A DNA stretch of 64,000 bases from Paraburkholderia acidipaludis NBRC 101816 (GCF_000684975.1 NZ_BAXZ01000011.1:1-64000), one strand, 5' to 3'; positions 1 to 8,974 are shown, numbered from the stretch's first letter. The notes: generated by a model from the sequence alone, not told the origin. Numbers and translations are program-made.

Positions 1-176
1 AGTTTTTTGACCTGGCTATCTACGCAACGCGCAGCGCACCTGCCGATCGGCCAGGCCATCTGGATGAAGCCGATCCCACCTTGGTCTCGCCCTACTCTCT
101 CCGCGCTCCACGCCATATAGGCATATACGCCTGTCGTGATGCTGCGGCGCAAACCGATGGCGCGCACGGAACCGAC

Positions 177-182
177 TAGAAT
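177..182 (+). promoter_or_regulatory. Possible -10 element before the first gene
   Basis: The hexamer TAGAAT lies 32 bases before the ATG at 215, and I see no convincing -35 box upstream of it. The rest of positions 1-214 shows no gene I can support. The start codon at 215 has only a weak Shine-Dalgarno sequence. Confidence 0.25.
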
Positions 183-214
183 GTGAGGTTCTCTGCATTT
201 CAACTCACAGATTT

Positions 215-1429
215 ATGCGCTCGCGAATCGCCAAACGCCTTCCTCCAGACGCCGACAAACTCGTCGGCCTGTCGCTCGCCCTGTTCGCCTCGGGCAGCCG
301 TACCGAAGACCGCTTCTGGGAGGCCAAGCTCGACACGCTACTAGCGAAGATCGTGCGCAACGGTAACCAGACGACGCTCGACGCCGCGCTCGATCATCTG
401 CAGCAAAACCATCCGGACGCCTACGGCGCTCTGGCGGACATGGCCGAAACGCATAGCGAATCGTTCATCGTCGAGCACGAAGGCACGCAATATGAGGCAC
501 TGCTCATTGCCGCGCCGGTGCTCGCCTGGACACGCTATGTCATCCCGTCGGGCCCGCTGAAGGCCGACAATGCCGACGCCCTTCGGAACCATCTTCAGGC
601 GCACGTGCTGGCGAGCGACACGCGCGTGGCGATGGCCCCCTACCTTTACAGCATCGACCAGTTGCCGCGCCATCACGTCGAGACCTGGCGCCTCGCCCAG
701 CAGCTTTCACACGCCGCGCTAGGTGGCGCCGCCGCAAAAATCAGCGCCGGCGAGCTGCCGGAGACGTCCCCCATCCTTGCCGACCCACGCTTCCTGCTCG
801 CCGTTGTGGCGGCACCGGTCGGCGCCCCGCTCTTCCGCTGGCAGGAGGAGGAACACAGCTCGCGCATCGAGCGCGGCCAGTGCCTCGAACAGTGGGCAAC
901 CCAAGGTGGCGCCAATCTCGCCGTCGTGATGCCGGGCTGCGAGTTCGAATGTCTGCTGCCCGATGCGTACTACTCGGCCTGCCGCGACGCGGACGAACGC
1001 GTTCGCCCCCACACGATCCGCACGGCGGTCCGTTACCTGCTCGACACGATCGGCGGCGGCGCGCAAGACCTGCGCGCGGTCGTCGCGGGCTTCGGCGAGC
1101 GTCGCATCGACGAATATCGCATCGGCTTTACGCGCCGCGGTAGCAACGACGTTCTCTACGGCGTCGTCTGGCCGTTGTACGGGCGTGAAAACGGCGACAC
1201 CGAGATCGACGAGGAACCGACAGAAGAAGGTGCCGGCAGCGGCCCGCTAGAGGAAATCGTGGCGCTGCTGAAGGAATCGGGCATCACCGATATTCGCCGT
1301 CATGCCGGCCGCTTCGAGCCGGAATATTGCGACGACTGCGGCGTACCGCTCTATGCAGACCCGCTCGGCGAGATTGTCCACGCCGAGATGCCAGAAGATG
1401 CTGAGCCCGTGCAGCCACATTTCCACTAA
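215..1429 (+). CDS. Conserved hypothetical protein, probably DUF2863 family
   Basis: This 404-residue soluble protein has no signal peptide and no membrane segment. Composition and codon use are those of a normal high-GC gene. It resembles the DUF2863 proteins of Burkholderia, which have about this length and no known function; that assignment is from memory of the family. The C-terminus has an acidic stretch and a CDDC motif (around residues 375-378) that could bind a metal or form a disulfide. It stands alone and is closed by a strong terminator just downstream. Function unknown. Confidence 0.6.
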   Translation: MRSRIAKRLPPDADKLVGLSLALFASGSRTEDRFWEAKLDTLLAKIVRNGNQTTLDAALDHLQQNHPDAYGALADMAETHSESFIVEHEGTQYEALLIAAPVLAWTRYVIPSGPLKADNADALRNHLQAHVLASDTRVAMAPYLYSIDQLPRHHVETWRLAQQLSHAALGGAAAKISAGELPETSPILADPRFLLAVVAAPVGAPLFRWQEEEHSSRIERGQCLEQWATQGGANLAVVMPGCEFECLLPDAYYSACRDADERVRPHTIRTAVRYLLDTIGGGAQDLRAVVAGFGERRIDEYRIGFTRRGSNDVLYGVVWPLYGRENGDTEIDEEPTEEGAGSGPLEEIVALLKESGITDIRRHAGRFEPEYCDDCGVPLYADPLGEIVHAEMPEDAEPVQPHFH

Positions 1430-1452
1430 GCGACACGTCATATTCCTACTCG

Positions 1453-1480
1453 GTCCCGCCTGTGCGCGGGACTTTTTTTT
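1453..1480 (+). terminator. Rho-independent terminator after the DUF2863-like gene
   Basis: A perfect 7-bp stem (GTCCCGC/GCGGGAC, 1453-1459 and 1466-1472) with a 6-nt loop is followed directly by eight T. It starts 23 bases after the stop codon and separates this gene from the response regulator. Confidence 0.9.
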
Positions 1481-1627
1481 GCCATTTGTCTTATGCCATC
1501 TGGACAGGCCGCCACGCCGCAAGCTTTTTGTCATCATGGTGACGTGGTTCCTCGCCAAGCGGCGTGCTCAGCAAATGCGCTGTGCATTCATTTCGAGAGG
1601 GCTTCAAAAAAACAGGAGGGCTTGTCC

Positions 1628-2557
1628 ATGCGGTTCGCAGTATTTAATCCGGATGCCGAACGGCGCGAGGGGCTCAAGGCCCTGCTTAGACAAATCGACC
1701 GTCGCGCACGCTTTAACGATGCGCCCGACTGGCGCAGTGCCGAACGCGCCATGCAGCGGTTCACACCGGATCTGTTCGTGGTTGACTGGCACGCCGGCAT
1801 TCGCGCGGGCGAACTCCGGAATTTCGCGAACCGCAACCGTAGTCTGCCGATTGCGGTCATCGTGGATGCGGAAACGCCTCCCGGCGCTGTCCGCGACCTG
1901 CTGGCCGAAGGCGCGCGCGGGATCATCCGCCGGACCACCGATTCAATCTTGATCGTCAAACTGCTCGAACTCATCCTGCTTGGCGGCAACCATCTGCCGG
2001 CCGATGTCCTGCTCGCCGCGCCATGGCCATCGCCACCCCCGGCGCACCAGCCTGCGAGAAGCGACACGACGACGCGCCCGCGCCGCCCCATGGCCCATCT
2101 GTCGCCGCGTCAGCAGCAGATCCTCCGTTGCGTCCACATGGGCAATACGAACAAGATGATCGCCCGCGCACTCGGCATCAGCGAAGGCACCGTCAAGATC
2201 CACCTGACCAGCATTTTTCAGCAGCTTGGCGCACCCAACCGGGCGGCAGCCGTAGCGATCTACAACGGCCTGCTCGCAAACCAGCTCGAGGTGCTGCGTG
2301 CCCAGATGGACCACGCGCCCAAGCCCGTGCACGGCGAGCATGGCCCAGTGCCGCTGCGGCCGCGCGAAGCCGATTCGTTTCGGTATCCGTTGCTGACAGA
2401 CGACACCACCCCACCGCTGGCAATGGCTGCGGAACCCGATTGCCCGTGGGGAGAAGCCGGATTCGCGCAGTGCAGCGAACCCGGCCCGGACAGCGAGAGC
2501 ACCGACGACAATCCGCCAGAGCCACCCGGCACACACGTTTTGTCATCCAACGAGTAA
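1628..2557 (+). CDS. LuxR/FixJ-family response regulator
   Basis: This 309-residue DNA-binding regulator has an N-terminal receiver-like domain (about residues 1-115) and a LuxR-type HTH (about 158-213, with the motif SEGTVKIHL). The putative phospho-acceptor is D53 in VVDW. The conserved receiver lysine seems replaced by arginine (GIIRRT), so phosphorylation may be weak or absent. A proline-rich linker joins the domains, and about 95 low-complexity, acidic/proline-rich residues follow the HTH, which is unusual for NarL-type regulators. The start at 1628 is chosen because GGAGGG sits 7 bases upstream; the frame is open further 5' but without a comparable ribosome site. The next gene starts 9 bases after the stop, so the two are probably cotranscribed. 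No kinase gene is adjacent. Targets unknown. Confidence 0.8.
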   Translation: MRFAVFNPDAERREGLKALLRQIDRRARFNDAPDWRSAERAMQRFTPDLFVVDWHAGIRAGELRNFANRNRSLPIAVIVDAETPPGAVRDLLAEGARGIIRRTTDSILIVKLLELILLGGNHLPADVLLAAPWPSPPPAHQPARSDTTTRPRRPMAHLSPRQQQILRCVHMGNTNKMIARALGISEGTVKIHLTSIFQQLGAPNRAAAVAIYNGLLANQLEVLRAQMDHAPKPVHGEHGPVPLRPREADSFRYPLLTDDTTPPLAMAAEPDCPWGEAGFAQCSEPGPDSESTDDNPPEPPGTHVLSSNE

Positions 2558-2566
2558 TATGAAGCC

Positions 2567-3241
2567 ATGGGGTTCCTGTATACGCCGCTTCCGCTGTGGG
2601 TCGTCATCGGTGGGTGGATTGCCGCCGTGGGCCTGCTCGCGCTCGCGGTATGGAACAACCCGTTCAAGCGTCTCCAGGACGCCACGCTCCAGCACGTATG
2701 GCTCGCGATCGTCGTAGCCGTATCCGTGCTGTGGGCGAGCAATGCATGGCTCGAGGACGGCACCGTGCTGCATCTGCTCGGCGCAACGCTCGTCGTGACG
2801 CTGTTCGACTGGGACCTCGCACTTGTTGCGATGGCTGCGGTCGTCGCACTCGCGGCGCTCGTCTTCGACACGCCCTGGGATGGCGTCGCGCTTACCTTTC
2901 TCATATTCGGCGCCTTCCCGGTTGGCGTTTCGGCCCTGCTGCAACGGGCCTGCATCGCGTGGCTACCGCGCAATCTCCTTATGTTTATCGTAGGCCAAGG
3001 CTTCGTCTCCCCGGCGATTGCCGTGGCCGGTGCCGCGTATCTCGCGCTCGGCGCTCATATCGCCCTGACCGGCGGCTCGATGGTCGTCGTGCCTCTCGGC
3101 TATGCCTTCAGCGTGTTCCTGCTGGCATCCGGTGAGGCCTGGTTTACCGGCATGGCTACGGCACTGATCGCGGTCTATCGACCCGCCTGGGTGACGACCT
3201 ACGATGTGCGGCGATACCGGCTAGGCGGCCCACGCACCTGA
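2567..3241 (+). CDS. Integral membrane protein, CbiM-like ECF transporter permease
   Basis: This 224-residue, very hydrophobic protein has about six to seven predicted membrane segments. The C-terminal part (GEAWFTGMATALIAVYRPAW) resembles the end of CbiM-type substrate-binding permeases of energy-coupling factor metal or cobalamin transporters. No ATPase, CbiQ or CbiN gene lies nearby and I see no cobalamin riboswitch. It could work with components encoded elsewhere or have a different role. It begins 9 bases after the response regulator gene and is likely in the same transcript. Confidence 0.55.
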   Translation: MGFLYTPLPLWVVIGGWIAAVGLLALAVWNNPFKRLQDATLQHVWLAIVVAVSVLWASNAWLEDGTVLHLLGATLVVTLFDWDLALVAMAAVVALAALVFDTPWDGVALTFLIFGAFPVGVSALLQRACIAWLPRNLLMFIVGQGFVSPAIAVAGAAYLALGAHIALTGGSMVVVPLGYAFSVFLLASGEAWFTGMATALIAVYRPAWVTTYDVRRYRLGGPRT

Positions 3242-3452
3242 GAAGGCCCTCGACAAAGCCAGCTCGACCCTGCGCTACACCCGGTCCTCGTATCGCACAT
3301 GGCGCCGCGGCATGAAGCGGCCTCGCAGTCACACCGCCCCGGCAACGGCGCGGCCTTACGTAGGCGCAAAATAATTGTTTCAGAATTGAACTCGCCCACG
3401 CATCGCAAGCTCTTATGGAGCCTGACGTCCCACCCGCTTCGACACTAACCAG

Positions 3453-4115
3453 ATGGACCGCAATTCCGCATCTCGCCGGCTGCTGACGATGGCCGGCCGA
3501 CTGGCAGCATGCGCCGCGAGCCTCACGCTTGCCTTCGCACTGCCCGCCAAAGCCGATCAACTCGATCAGCACAACGACCTGGTCAACACCTACATCAACC
3601 AGATGCATGCCGATCCGCTGGTCGCCGACTGCGCCGCGCATGGCAACTTTGTCGCCAGCACCTCGACGGCGCTCGACCACGTCGAGTTCCCCCCCTCATC
3701 GTTCGATACCGCGCACGCCACCGTCACCCCGTGGAACGATTCGTTCGACGAAGGTAAGCAGCGCGTCAAGGTCGACACGATCGTGACGGTCGACGGCATC
3801 GGGATTCCGCACGACAGCAACGCCTCGCCCTACGACCTCAAGTTCCGCTGCGGCTACGTGGGCAATCAAATGCTTGCCTTCAGCTGGAACGACCCCGTGC
3901 CGCCGGCGCGTGCCCGTGCGGAGCCCGGCGGGTCGCCGCACAGCAATGCGCATGGGCATGGCAAGCACTCGACGAAGAAGTCGACCGGCAAGACCTCGAA
4001 GAAAGGCGCATCGAACAAGTCGAGCCGCAAACCGGGTTCATCTTCGAAGAAGGTCACTTCGAAAAAGACCATCTCGAAAAAAACCACCTCGAAAAAAACA
4101 ACGACGGCCCAATAG
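3453..4115 (+). CDS. Secreted protein with lysine-rich repetitive tail
   Basis: The 220-residue protein has an N-terminal signal peptide (hydrophobic core about residues 14-30, likely cleaved after AKA near 34), a compact domain of about 125 residues with two cysteines (sequences DCAAHG and RCGY), and a C-terminal tail of about 60 residues made of SKK/TSKK repeats. The globular part looks like a Burkholderia family annotated as BspC-domain, with no firm function. The tail is strongly basic and histone-H1-like, so it could bind DNA, acidic polysaccharide or the cell surface. The tail DNA contains two runs of seven A inside near-identical repeats, which could slip. A strong terminator follows. 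Confidence 0.7.
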   Translation: MDRNSASRRLLTMAGRLAACAASLTLAFALPAKADQLDQHNDLVNTYINQMHADPLVADCAAHGNFVASTSTALDHVEFPPSSFDTAHATVTPWNDSFDEGKQRVKVDTIVTVDGIGIPHDSNASPYDLKFRCGYVGNQMLAFSWNDPVPPARARAEPGGSPHSNAHGHGKHSTKKSTGKTSKKGASNKSSRKPGSSSKKVTSKKTISKKTTSKKTTTAQ

Positions 4116-4143
4116 CCGCTCACCGGCGCGGATCAACAAAAAA

Positions 4144-4178
4144 AGGGGGAAGCGGCCCACGCCGCTTCCCCCTTTTTC
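4144..4178. terminator. Bidirectional terminator between convergent genes
   Basis: A perfect 13-bp stem (4144-4156 with 4161-4173) with a CCAC loop is flanked by an A run on the left and a T run on the right. It can therefore end transcription of the secreted-protein gene (+) and of the carboxypeptidase gene (-). Confidence 0.92.
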
Positions 4179-4194
4179 TGGCCTGCCCTGCGCG

Positions 4195-5358
4195 TTATGC
4201 GAATGTCTCGACGTGATGCAGGATGGCTTGCAACATGGCCGCGCCAAGCGCAGCGCTCCGCTCGCCATTCCAGCCCACGCGCTCGTCCGGCAAGTTGGCG
4301 TTGTCCTTGAACGGCATCTCCAGCGTCAGCGAGAGACAGCCGTAGCGGTGGCCGATGTATTTCGACGCGAGCTTGAGCGCGTCCTCTCGATAGCGGCTCG
4401 CTTCGTAGCCGTGCTTGTCCTGGAAGTCGGGGCTCGCGATCTTGAACGCGTCGATGAATGCCTTTTGCTCGATGCGCTGCTGCTCGGTGAAACCCGGCAA
4501 CATCTCCGAGCCCGCAACGAATACGTACGGCAGCGACTCGTCGCCGTGGATGTCGAAGAAGAGATCGGCGCCCGTGGCCTCGATCGCCTCGCGCACCACC
4601 AGCACTTCCGGGCTGCGCCCTGCGTCGGGCTCCATCCATTCGCGGTTCAGGTTCGCCCCGGCCGCATTCGTGCGCAGGTTGCCGTGCACGCTGCCATCGG
4701 GGTTCATGTTCGGCACGATATGGAACACCGCGCGGTCGTAGAGCTTGCGCGCCACGGGGTCGCCCACCCAGTCGCCCCAACCGGCGAGCCGCTTCACGAG
4801 CCCTTCGACGAACCACTCGGCCATCGTCTCGCCCGGATGCTGGCGCGCGATGATCCAGACCGTCTTCTTCGGCTTGCCTTCCGGCGTGGTGTCGCCCGCC
4901 GTGCCGAGCGTAAGCAGCGACATGGGCCGCCCCTCTCGCGTCTGTCCGAGTTCCGTCAGCGTGGCGTGCGGCAGTTGCTGCAGCGCGCCGAGGAACTCCG
5001 AATGACGCTCTTCGCTGTACGGCTCGAAGTACGCGTAATAGACGCGGTCGAAATCGGGCGTGTGATCAATCGTGAACTTCTGGCCGTCATACGAGGTCGG
5101 CACGCGAAACCAGTTCACGCGGTCATAGCTCGCCACCGCCTGGTAGTCTCGCCATCCCTCGGGAAATGCGCAGGCCGCCGCGTTCTCGAACGTCATCACG
5201 CAGCGCTCGCCGCGTGCGCCCGAAAGCCGGAAGTAGAACCACTGCGCGAACTCCGACTGATTGTCGGATCGCACACGCAGGCGAATATCGTCGGCACGCT
5301 CGCACGACAGGACTTCGATCGCGCCGGCATCGAACTGGCTGGTAATGGATAGTGTCAT
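4195..5358 (-). CDS. M14-type zinc carboxypeptidase (cytosolic carboxypeptidase-like)
   Basis: This 387-residue protein has an N-terminal beta-rich domain (about 1-120) followed by an M14 metallocarboxypeptidase domain. Zinc ligands are visible as H174 and E177 (HPGE) and H271 (FDIHGDE), and the catalytic glutamate is probably E347 (LTLEMPF). The NPDG and NLNREW segments are typical of the family. The architecture matches the bacterial relatives of cytosolic carboxypeptidases (M14 subfamily with the N-terminal domain), which trim C-terminal residues from peptides or proteins. There is no signal peptide, so it should act in the cytosol. yaaA lies 15 bases upstream on the same strand, so the two may be cotranscribed. 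Substrate unknown. Confidence 0.85.
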   Translation of the reverse strand: MTLSITSQFDAGAIEVLSCERADDIRLRVRSDNQSEFAQWFYFRLSGARGERCVMTFENAAACAFPEGWRDYQAVASYDRVNWFRVPTSYDGQKFTIDHTPDFDRVYYAYFEPYSEERHSEFLGALQQLPHATLTELGQTREGRPMSLLTLGTAGDTTPEGKPKKTVWIIARQHPGETMAEWFVEGLVKRLAGWGDWVGDPVARKLYDRAVFHIVPNMNPDGSVHGNLRTNAAGANLNREWMEPDAGRSPEVLVVREAIEATGADLFFDIHGDESLPYVFVAGSEMLPGFTEQQRIEQKAFIDAFKIASPDFQDKHGYEASRYREDALKLASKYIGHRYGCLSLTLEMPFKDNANLPDERVGWNGERSAALGAAMLQAILHHVETFA

Positions 5359-5373
5359 GGCGATTCCTCTCGC

Positions 5374-6165
5374 TTATTCGGCAATGCGCCGGCGAAATAC
5401 CCAGGTCAAGTCGTTGGATGCGTCGGCATCGAATGCGTAGCCTTCGACGTCGAAGCCCTTGAGCGCCTGAGGCTCGGAAATGCGGTGCTCCACCGCATAG
5501 CGCGCCATCAGGCCGCGCGCACGCTTTGCGTGGAAGCTGATGACCTTGTAGCGGCCGCCCTTCCAGTCCTCGAACACCGGCGTAATGACCGGCGCCGCCA
5601 GCTTCTTTGGCTTGACCGACTTGAAATACTCGTTCGACGCGCAGTTCACGAGCACGCGCGCACCCTTCGTGCGCCCGGCGTTGTGGTCGAACTGGGCGTT
5701 CAGCGCGTGCGTGATGCGCTCGCCCCAGAAGGCATAGAGATCCTTGCCGCGCGCATTCTCGAAACGCGTGCCCATTTCGAGGCGATACGGCTGCAGCAGA
5801 TCGAGCGGACGCAGCAGGCCGTAGAGGCCCGAGAGCACGCGCACGTGCTGCTGCGCGTAGTCGAGATCGGCGGCGCAGAGCGAGCGGGCGTCGAAACCCT
5901 CGTACACATCGCCGTTGAACGCGAGCACGGCCTGCTTCGCGTTGGACTGACTGAACTGCTTCGACCAGTCGGCGTAACGCTGGAAATTCAGCCGCGCGAG
6001 CGGATCGGAAATGCTCATGAGCGTGCCGATCTGCTGCGGCGACAGACGGCGCAGGCCGTCGATCAGTTCAGCCGCGTCGTCGACGAAGTCGGGGATCGTA
6101 TGGGTTTCGACGTGCGCCGGTGTGTCATAGTCAAGCGATTTGGCCGGCGACAGAACGATTATCAT
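5374..6165 (-). CDS. yaaA: Peroxide stress protein YaaA
   Basis: The 263-residue protein starts with the family-typical MIIVLSPAKSLD and has the length of YaaA (DUF328). In E. coli YaaA limits Fenton damage by lowering free intracellular iron during peroxide stress and can bind DNA. The ATG at 6165 is chosen because it begins the conserved N-terminus; the longer frame to 6390 runs through the divergent PIN gene and is not coding. The start is 43 bases from that gene, so the two promoters overlap or are back to back. No OxyR site was identified by eye. Confidence 0.9.
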   Translation of the reverse strand: MIIVLSPAKSLDYDTPAHVETHTIPDFVDDAAELIDGLRRLSPQQIGTLMSISDPLARLNFQRYADWSKQFSQSNAKQAVLAFNGDVYEGFDARSLCAADLDYAQQHVRVLSGLYGLLRPLDLLQPYRLEMGTRFENARGKDLYAFWGERITHALNAQFDHNAGRTKGARVLVNCASNEYFKSVKPKKLAAPVITPVFEDWKGGRYKVISFHAKRARGLMARYAVEHRISEPQALKGFDVEGYAFDADASNDLTWVFRRRIAE

Positions 6166-6208
6166 AGAACGCTTGCAATGTTCAAAGGCGAAAGCCCGAT
6201 TGTAGCGA

Positions 6209-6724
6209 ATGTCCAGAATGACCGGTTTTCCGCCCCAGGCGCGCGCCCAGGCAATCTCCGTAGTCCTCGATTCGAATGTGTGGATCGACATCCTCGTGTT
6301 CGACGATCCGCATACGCGGCCGATACGCGCCGGCCTCGAAAGCGGCGCGCTGGGCGCCGTGATCGACGCACGCTGCCTCGCCGAGCTCACGTACGTCCTC
6401 GACTACCCCCAGTTCGCGGAACGCGGCATCGAAAAGGCCGAGGCGCTCGCCGCCGTCGCGCGCCTCGCGCGTGAAATCGTGCCGCCCGCGCTGCCCGACG
6501 ATGCGAGACCCCTGCCGCAATGCCGCGATCGGGACGACCAGAAGTTTCTCGAACTCGCGCGCGCAAGCGGCGCTGCATGGCTCGTCTCGAAGGATCGCGC
6601 CGTGCTCAAGCTCGCGCGGCGCATGGCGCGCGACTTCGGCTTTCGGGTGGCAACGCCCGGCGTCTTCGTGGCCGAAACGGGACTTGAAGCGCGGCTCGAC
6701 GGCACGGGAGCCGCCACTACCTGA
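6209..6724 (+). CDS. PIN-domain protein, putative orphan toxin RNase
   Basis: The 171-residue protein contains a PIN fold with the acidic residues expected for metal-dependent RNase activity: D in VVLDSNVW, E in CLAELTYVL, and D in RDRDDQKFLE and SKDRAVL. It resembles the COG1569-type 'toxin-antitoxin PIN family' proteins. No antitoxin-sized gene overlaps or precedes it; the divergent neighbour is yaaA. It may be a housekeeping RNase or an orphan toxin. An in-frame alternative ATG is at 6218. Confidence 0.75.
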   Translation: MSRMTGFPPQARAQAISVVLDSNVWIDILVFDDPHTRPIRAGLESGALGAVIDARCLAELTYVLDYPQFAERGIEKAEALAAVARLAREIVPPALPDDARPLPQCRDRDDQKFLELARASGAAWLVSKDRAVLKLARRMARDFGFRVATPGVFVAETGLEARLDGTGAATT

Positions 6725-6848
6725 GGCCAGCAAACGGGTTCCCGCAGGGCATCCGCAAGGGCATCCCCAGGCCGCCCGCGCGAACCCGCGCCGATTTGCC
6801 TAAAATCAGGCTTTCCGGTCCAACCCCAATCCACTGCCCGCCCGCGCC

Positions 6849-8039
6849 ATGAACGCACCGCATCCGTCGAACGAATCGTCCTCCACGCCGCTCACGCCCT
6901 CATTTCCTTCGCGTCTGCCGAACGTCGGCACGACGATCTTCACGGTGATGAGCGCGCTCGCCGCGGAAAAAGGGGCAGTCAATCTGGGCCAGGGCTTTCC
7001 CGACTTCGACTGCGACACGCGCATCGTCGATGCCGTCGCGCAGGCCATGCGCAGCGGCCACAACCAGTACCCGCCGATGGCGGGCGTGCCCGCGCTGCGC
7101 GAGGCTATCGCCGACAAGATCGCCCAGGTGTACGGCTGTCGTTACGACGCGGCGAGCGAGATCACGGTGACGGCGGGCGCGACCCAGGCGATCCTCACGG
7201 CGATCCTGTGCGCCGTGCATCCCGGCGACGAAGTGATCGTGATCGAGCCGACCTACGACAGCTATCTGCCGTCGATCGAACTCGCGGGCGGCAAGCCGGT
7301 ATTCGTCACGCTGGAGGCGCCCGACTACGCCATTCCGTTCGACCGCCTGGCCGCCGCCATCACGCCGAAGACGCGCCTCATCCTCATCAACACGCCGCAC
7401 AACCCGACGGGCACCGTATGGCGCGCCGAGGACATGCGCAAGCTCGAAGCCATCGTGCGCGGCACCAGCGTGCTGATCCTCTCCGACGAAGTCTACGAAC
7501 ACATGGTCTACGACGGCGCGCCGCACGAGAGCGTCGCGCGCTATCCTGAACTGGCGGCACGCAGCTTCATCGTGTCGAGCTTCGGCAAGACGTATCACGT
7601 GACCGGCTGGAAAGTGGGTTACGTCGCCGCTCCCGCGCCGCTCACCGCGGAATTCCGCAAGGTCCACCAGTTCAACGTGTTCACGGTGAATACGCCGATG
7701 CAGGTAGGGCTGGCGCAGTATCTGCGCGACCCGAAGCCGTATCTGGAACTGCCGGCGTTTTATCAGAAGAAGCGCGACTTCTTCCGCGCGGGCCTCGCGA
7801 ACACGCGCTTCAAGCTGCTGCCGTGCGAGGGCACGTACTTCCAGTGCGTCGATTACTCGGCGATCAGCAGCCTTTCCGAAGCCGAGTTCTCGAAGTGGCT
7901 CACGACCGAGATCGGCGTGGCCGCGATCCCCGTGTCGGCGTTTTATCGCGAACCGCACGAATCGGGCGTCGTGCGCTTTTGCTTCGCAAAGCAGGAAAGC
8001 ACGCTCGCGGCCGCGCTCGAACGGCTCGCGCGACTCTAA
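6849..8039 (+). CDS. PLP-dependent aminotransferase, methionine/kynurenine type
   Basis: This 396-residue fold-type I class I/II aminotransferase carries the PLP lysine at K247 (SSFGKTYH), the cofactor contacts N185, D213 and Y216 (NTPHNPTG, SDEVYEH), and the substrate-binding Arg in the C-terminal VRFCF region. The pattern GTTIFTVMSALA / LGQGFPDF near the N-terminus is typical of YbdL-like methionine aminotransferases and kynurenine-oxoglutarate transaminases. It probably moves amino groups between methionine or aromatic amino acids and 2-oxoacids. It is transcribed alone, and the downstream gene is convergent. Confidence 0.85.
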   Translation: MNAPHPSNESSSTPLTPSFPSRLPNVGTTIFTVMSALAAEKGAVNLGQGFPDFDCDTRIVDAVAQAMRSGHNQYPPMAGVPALREAIADKIAQVYGCRYDAASEITVTAGATQAILTAILCAVHPGDEVIVIEPTYDSYLPSIELAGGKPVFVTLEAPDYAIPFDRLAAAITPKTRLILINTPHNPTGTVWRAEDMRKLEAIVRGTSVLILSDEVYEHMVYDGAPHESVARYPELAARSFIVSSFGKTYHVTGWKVGYVAAPAPLTAEFRKVHQFNVFTVNTPMQVGLAQYLRDPKPYLELPAFYQKKRDFFRAGLANTRFKLLPCEGTYFQCVDYSAISSLSEAEFSKWLTTEIGVAAIPVSAFYREPHESGVVRFCFAKQESTLAAALERLARL

Positions 8040-8156
8040 CGGCATCCACGCGCGATGAATCCGCGAACGGCATGGCGTTCCCGATCATCGCGCGACGCAG
8101 CGAGGCGCTGCGCACGCGAGGCGCACCGCGTACGCAGCGCGACCGTTGCACTGCCT

Positions 8157-8798
8157 TTACGAGTTCGCGTCGATATACGCCTTGCGATCCGCGTTGACGC
8201 GCTGCGCCGACGGCCGCTCACCCACCAGTTGCGCGTACGGCTTCCAGTCGATGCCGGCCTCGACCACCATATCCTCGCCATAGACCCGCTGCGTCGCCCT
8301 CGCGACGAGCGGCAAACTCACGTAGGCCGCCGCGTCGACCACGCCGAACCGCTCGCCCGCCACATACGGCGTGAACTTCGCGAGATGCCTGAAGGCCGCG
8401 AGATAGCGACGCAGGCGCTTTTGCGCCGTCGCCTTGACCTCGTCGCTCACCTTGCCGCCGAAGAACGCTTCGCTGTAAAGCTCGCGCGCTTCGAGTTCGA
8501 GGTGCGTTTCGACGAAGGTGATCAGTTCGCGCTCCTTCGCAGCCTCCCACAGATCCGCGGAGAAAATCCGCTTCTCGGGGTAGCGGGCGTTCAGATACTC
8601 GATGATGACCGCCGATTCGCACAGAAAGCCATGCTCCGTTTCGACGAACGGCACCTTTCCTGCGGGCGAGTGCGCAAGCAAGGCCTCGTCGAGCGGGAGC
8701 CTGTTGAAAACCTCCTCGAAGGGAATATCGTGCTCGAGCAGTACGAGCTTGACCTTGTTGTAGTAGTTCGAGAGCGCGAATCCATGCAGCTTGATCAT
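8157..8798 (-). CDS. Glutathione S-transferase family protein
   Basis: This 213-residue cytosolic GST has an N-terminal thioredoxin-like domain (about 1-75, with KVPFVE and ESAVIIEYL as the glutathione-binding segment) and an all-helical C-terminal domain. The ATG at 8798 is preferred over the ATG at 8804, because AGGAGG is 7 bases from the former and only one base from the latter. The reaction is conjugation or reduction with glutathione; the electrophile is unknown. It faces away from the enoyl-CoA hydratase cluster, sharing the 107-base intergenic region that holds the putative repressor site. Confidence 0.85.
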   Translation of the reverse strand: MIKLHGFALSNYYNKVKLVLLEHDIPFEEVFNRLPLDEALLAHSPAGKVPFVETEHGFLCESAVIIEYLNARYPEKRIFSADLWEAAKERELITFVETHLELEARELYSEAFFGGKVSDEVKATAQKRLRRYLAAFRHLAKFTPYVAGERFGVVDAAAYVSLPLVARATQRVYGEDMVVEAGIDWKPYAQLVGERPSAQRVNADRKAYIDANS

Positions 8799-8850
8799 CC
8801 TCATTCCTCCTTGGGGCCAGGCGACTGCCGATACACGTCGCCGATCTGTT

Positions 8851-8879
8851 TTCGTGAAAATGTACGACCGTGCTATTCT
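8851..8879 (+). promoter_or_regulatory. Candidate promoter with embedded TetR-type operator
   Basis: An extended -10 (TGC followed by TATTCT, 8874-8879) lies 17 bases after a weak -35 (TTCGTG, 8851-8856). The spacer holds the 12-bp palindrome GTACGACCGTGC (8862-8873). The same core, GAACGACCGTTC, overlaps the promoter of the acyl-CoA operon at 18.1 kb. A palindrome between -35 and -10 is a classic repressor position. Confidence 0.5.
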
Positions 8880-8905
8880 AGGACAATCATGGAGCGAAGT
8901 TTCCT

Positions 8906-8974
8906 ATGACTTCCCATCATTTCAACATTGAGACATCCGGCAACACCAACGAACCGCACGAGGCCCGCGCATGA
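8906..8974 (+). CDS. Small upstream ORF overlapping the hydratase start
   Basis: A 22-codon frame begins with ATG 11 bases after GGAG and ends with a TGA overlapping the ATG of the enoyl-CoA hydratase gene (ATGA). The hydratase ribosome site (GAGG) lies within it. The peptide is hydrophilic and resembles nothing I know. It may couple translation or may be chance. Confidence 0.3.
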   Translation: MTSHHFNIETSGNTNEPHEARA

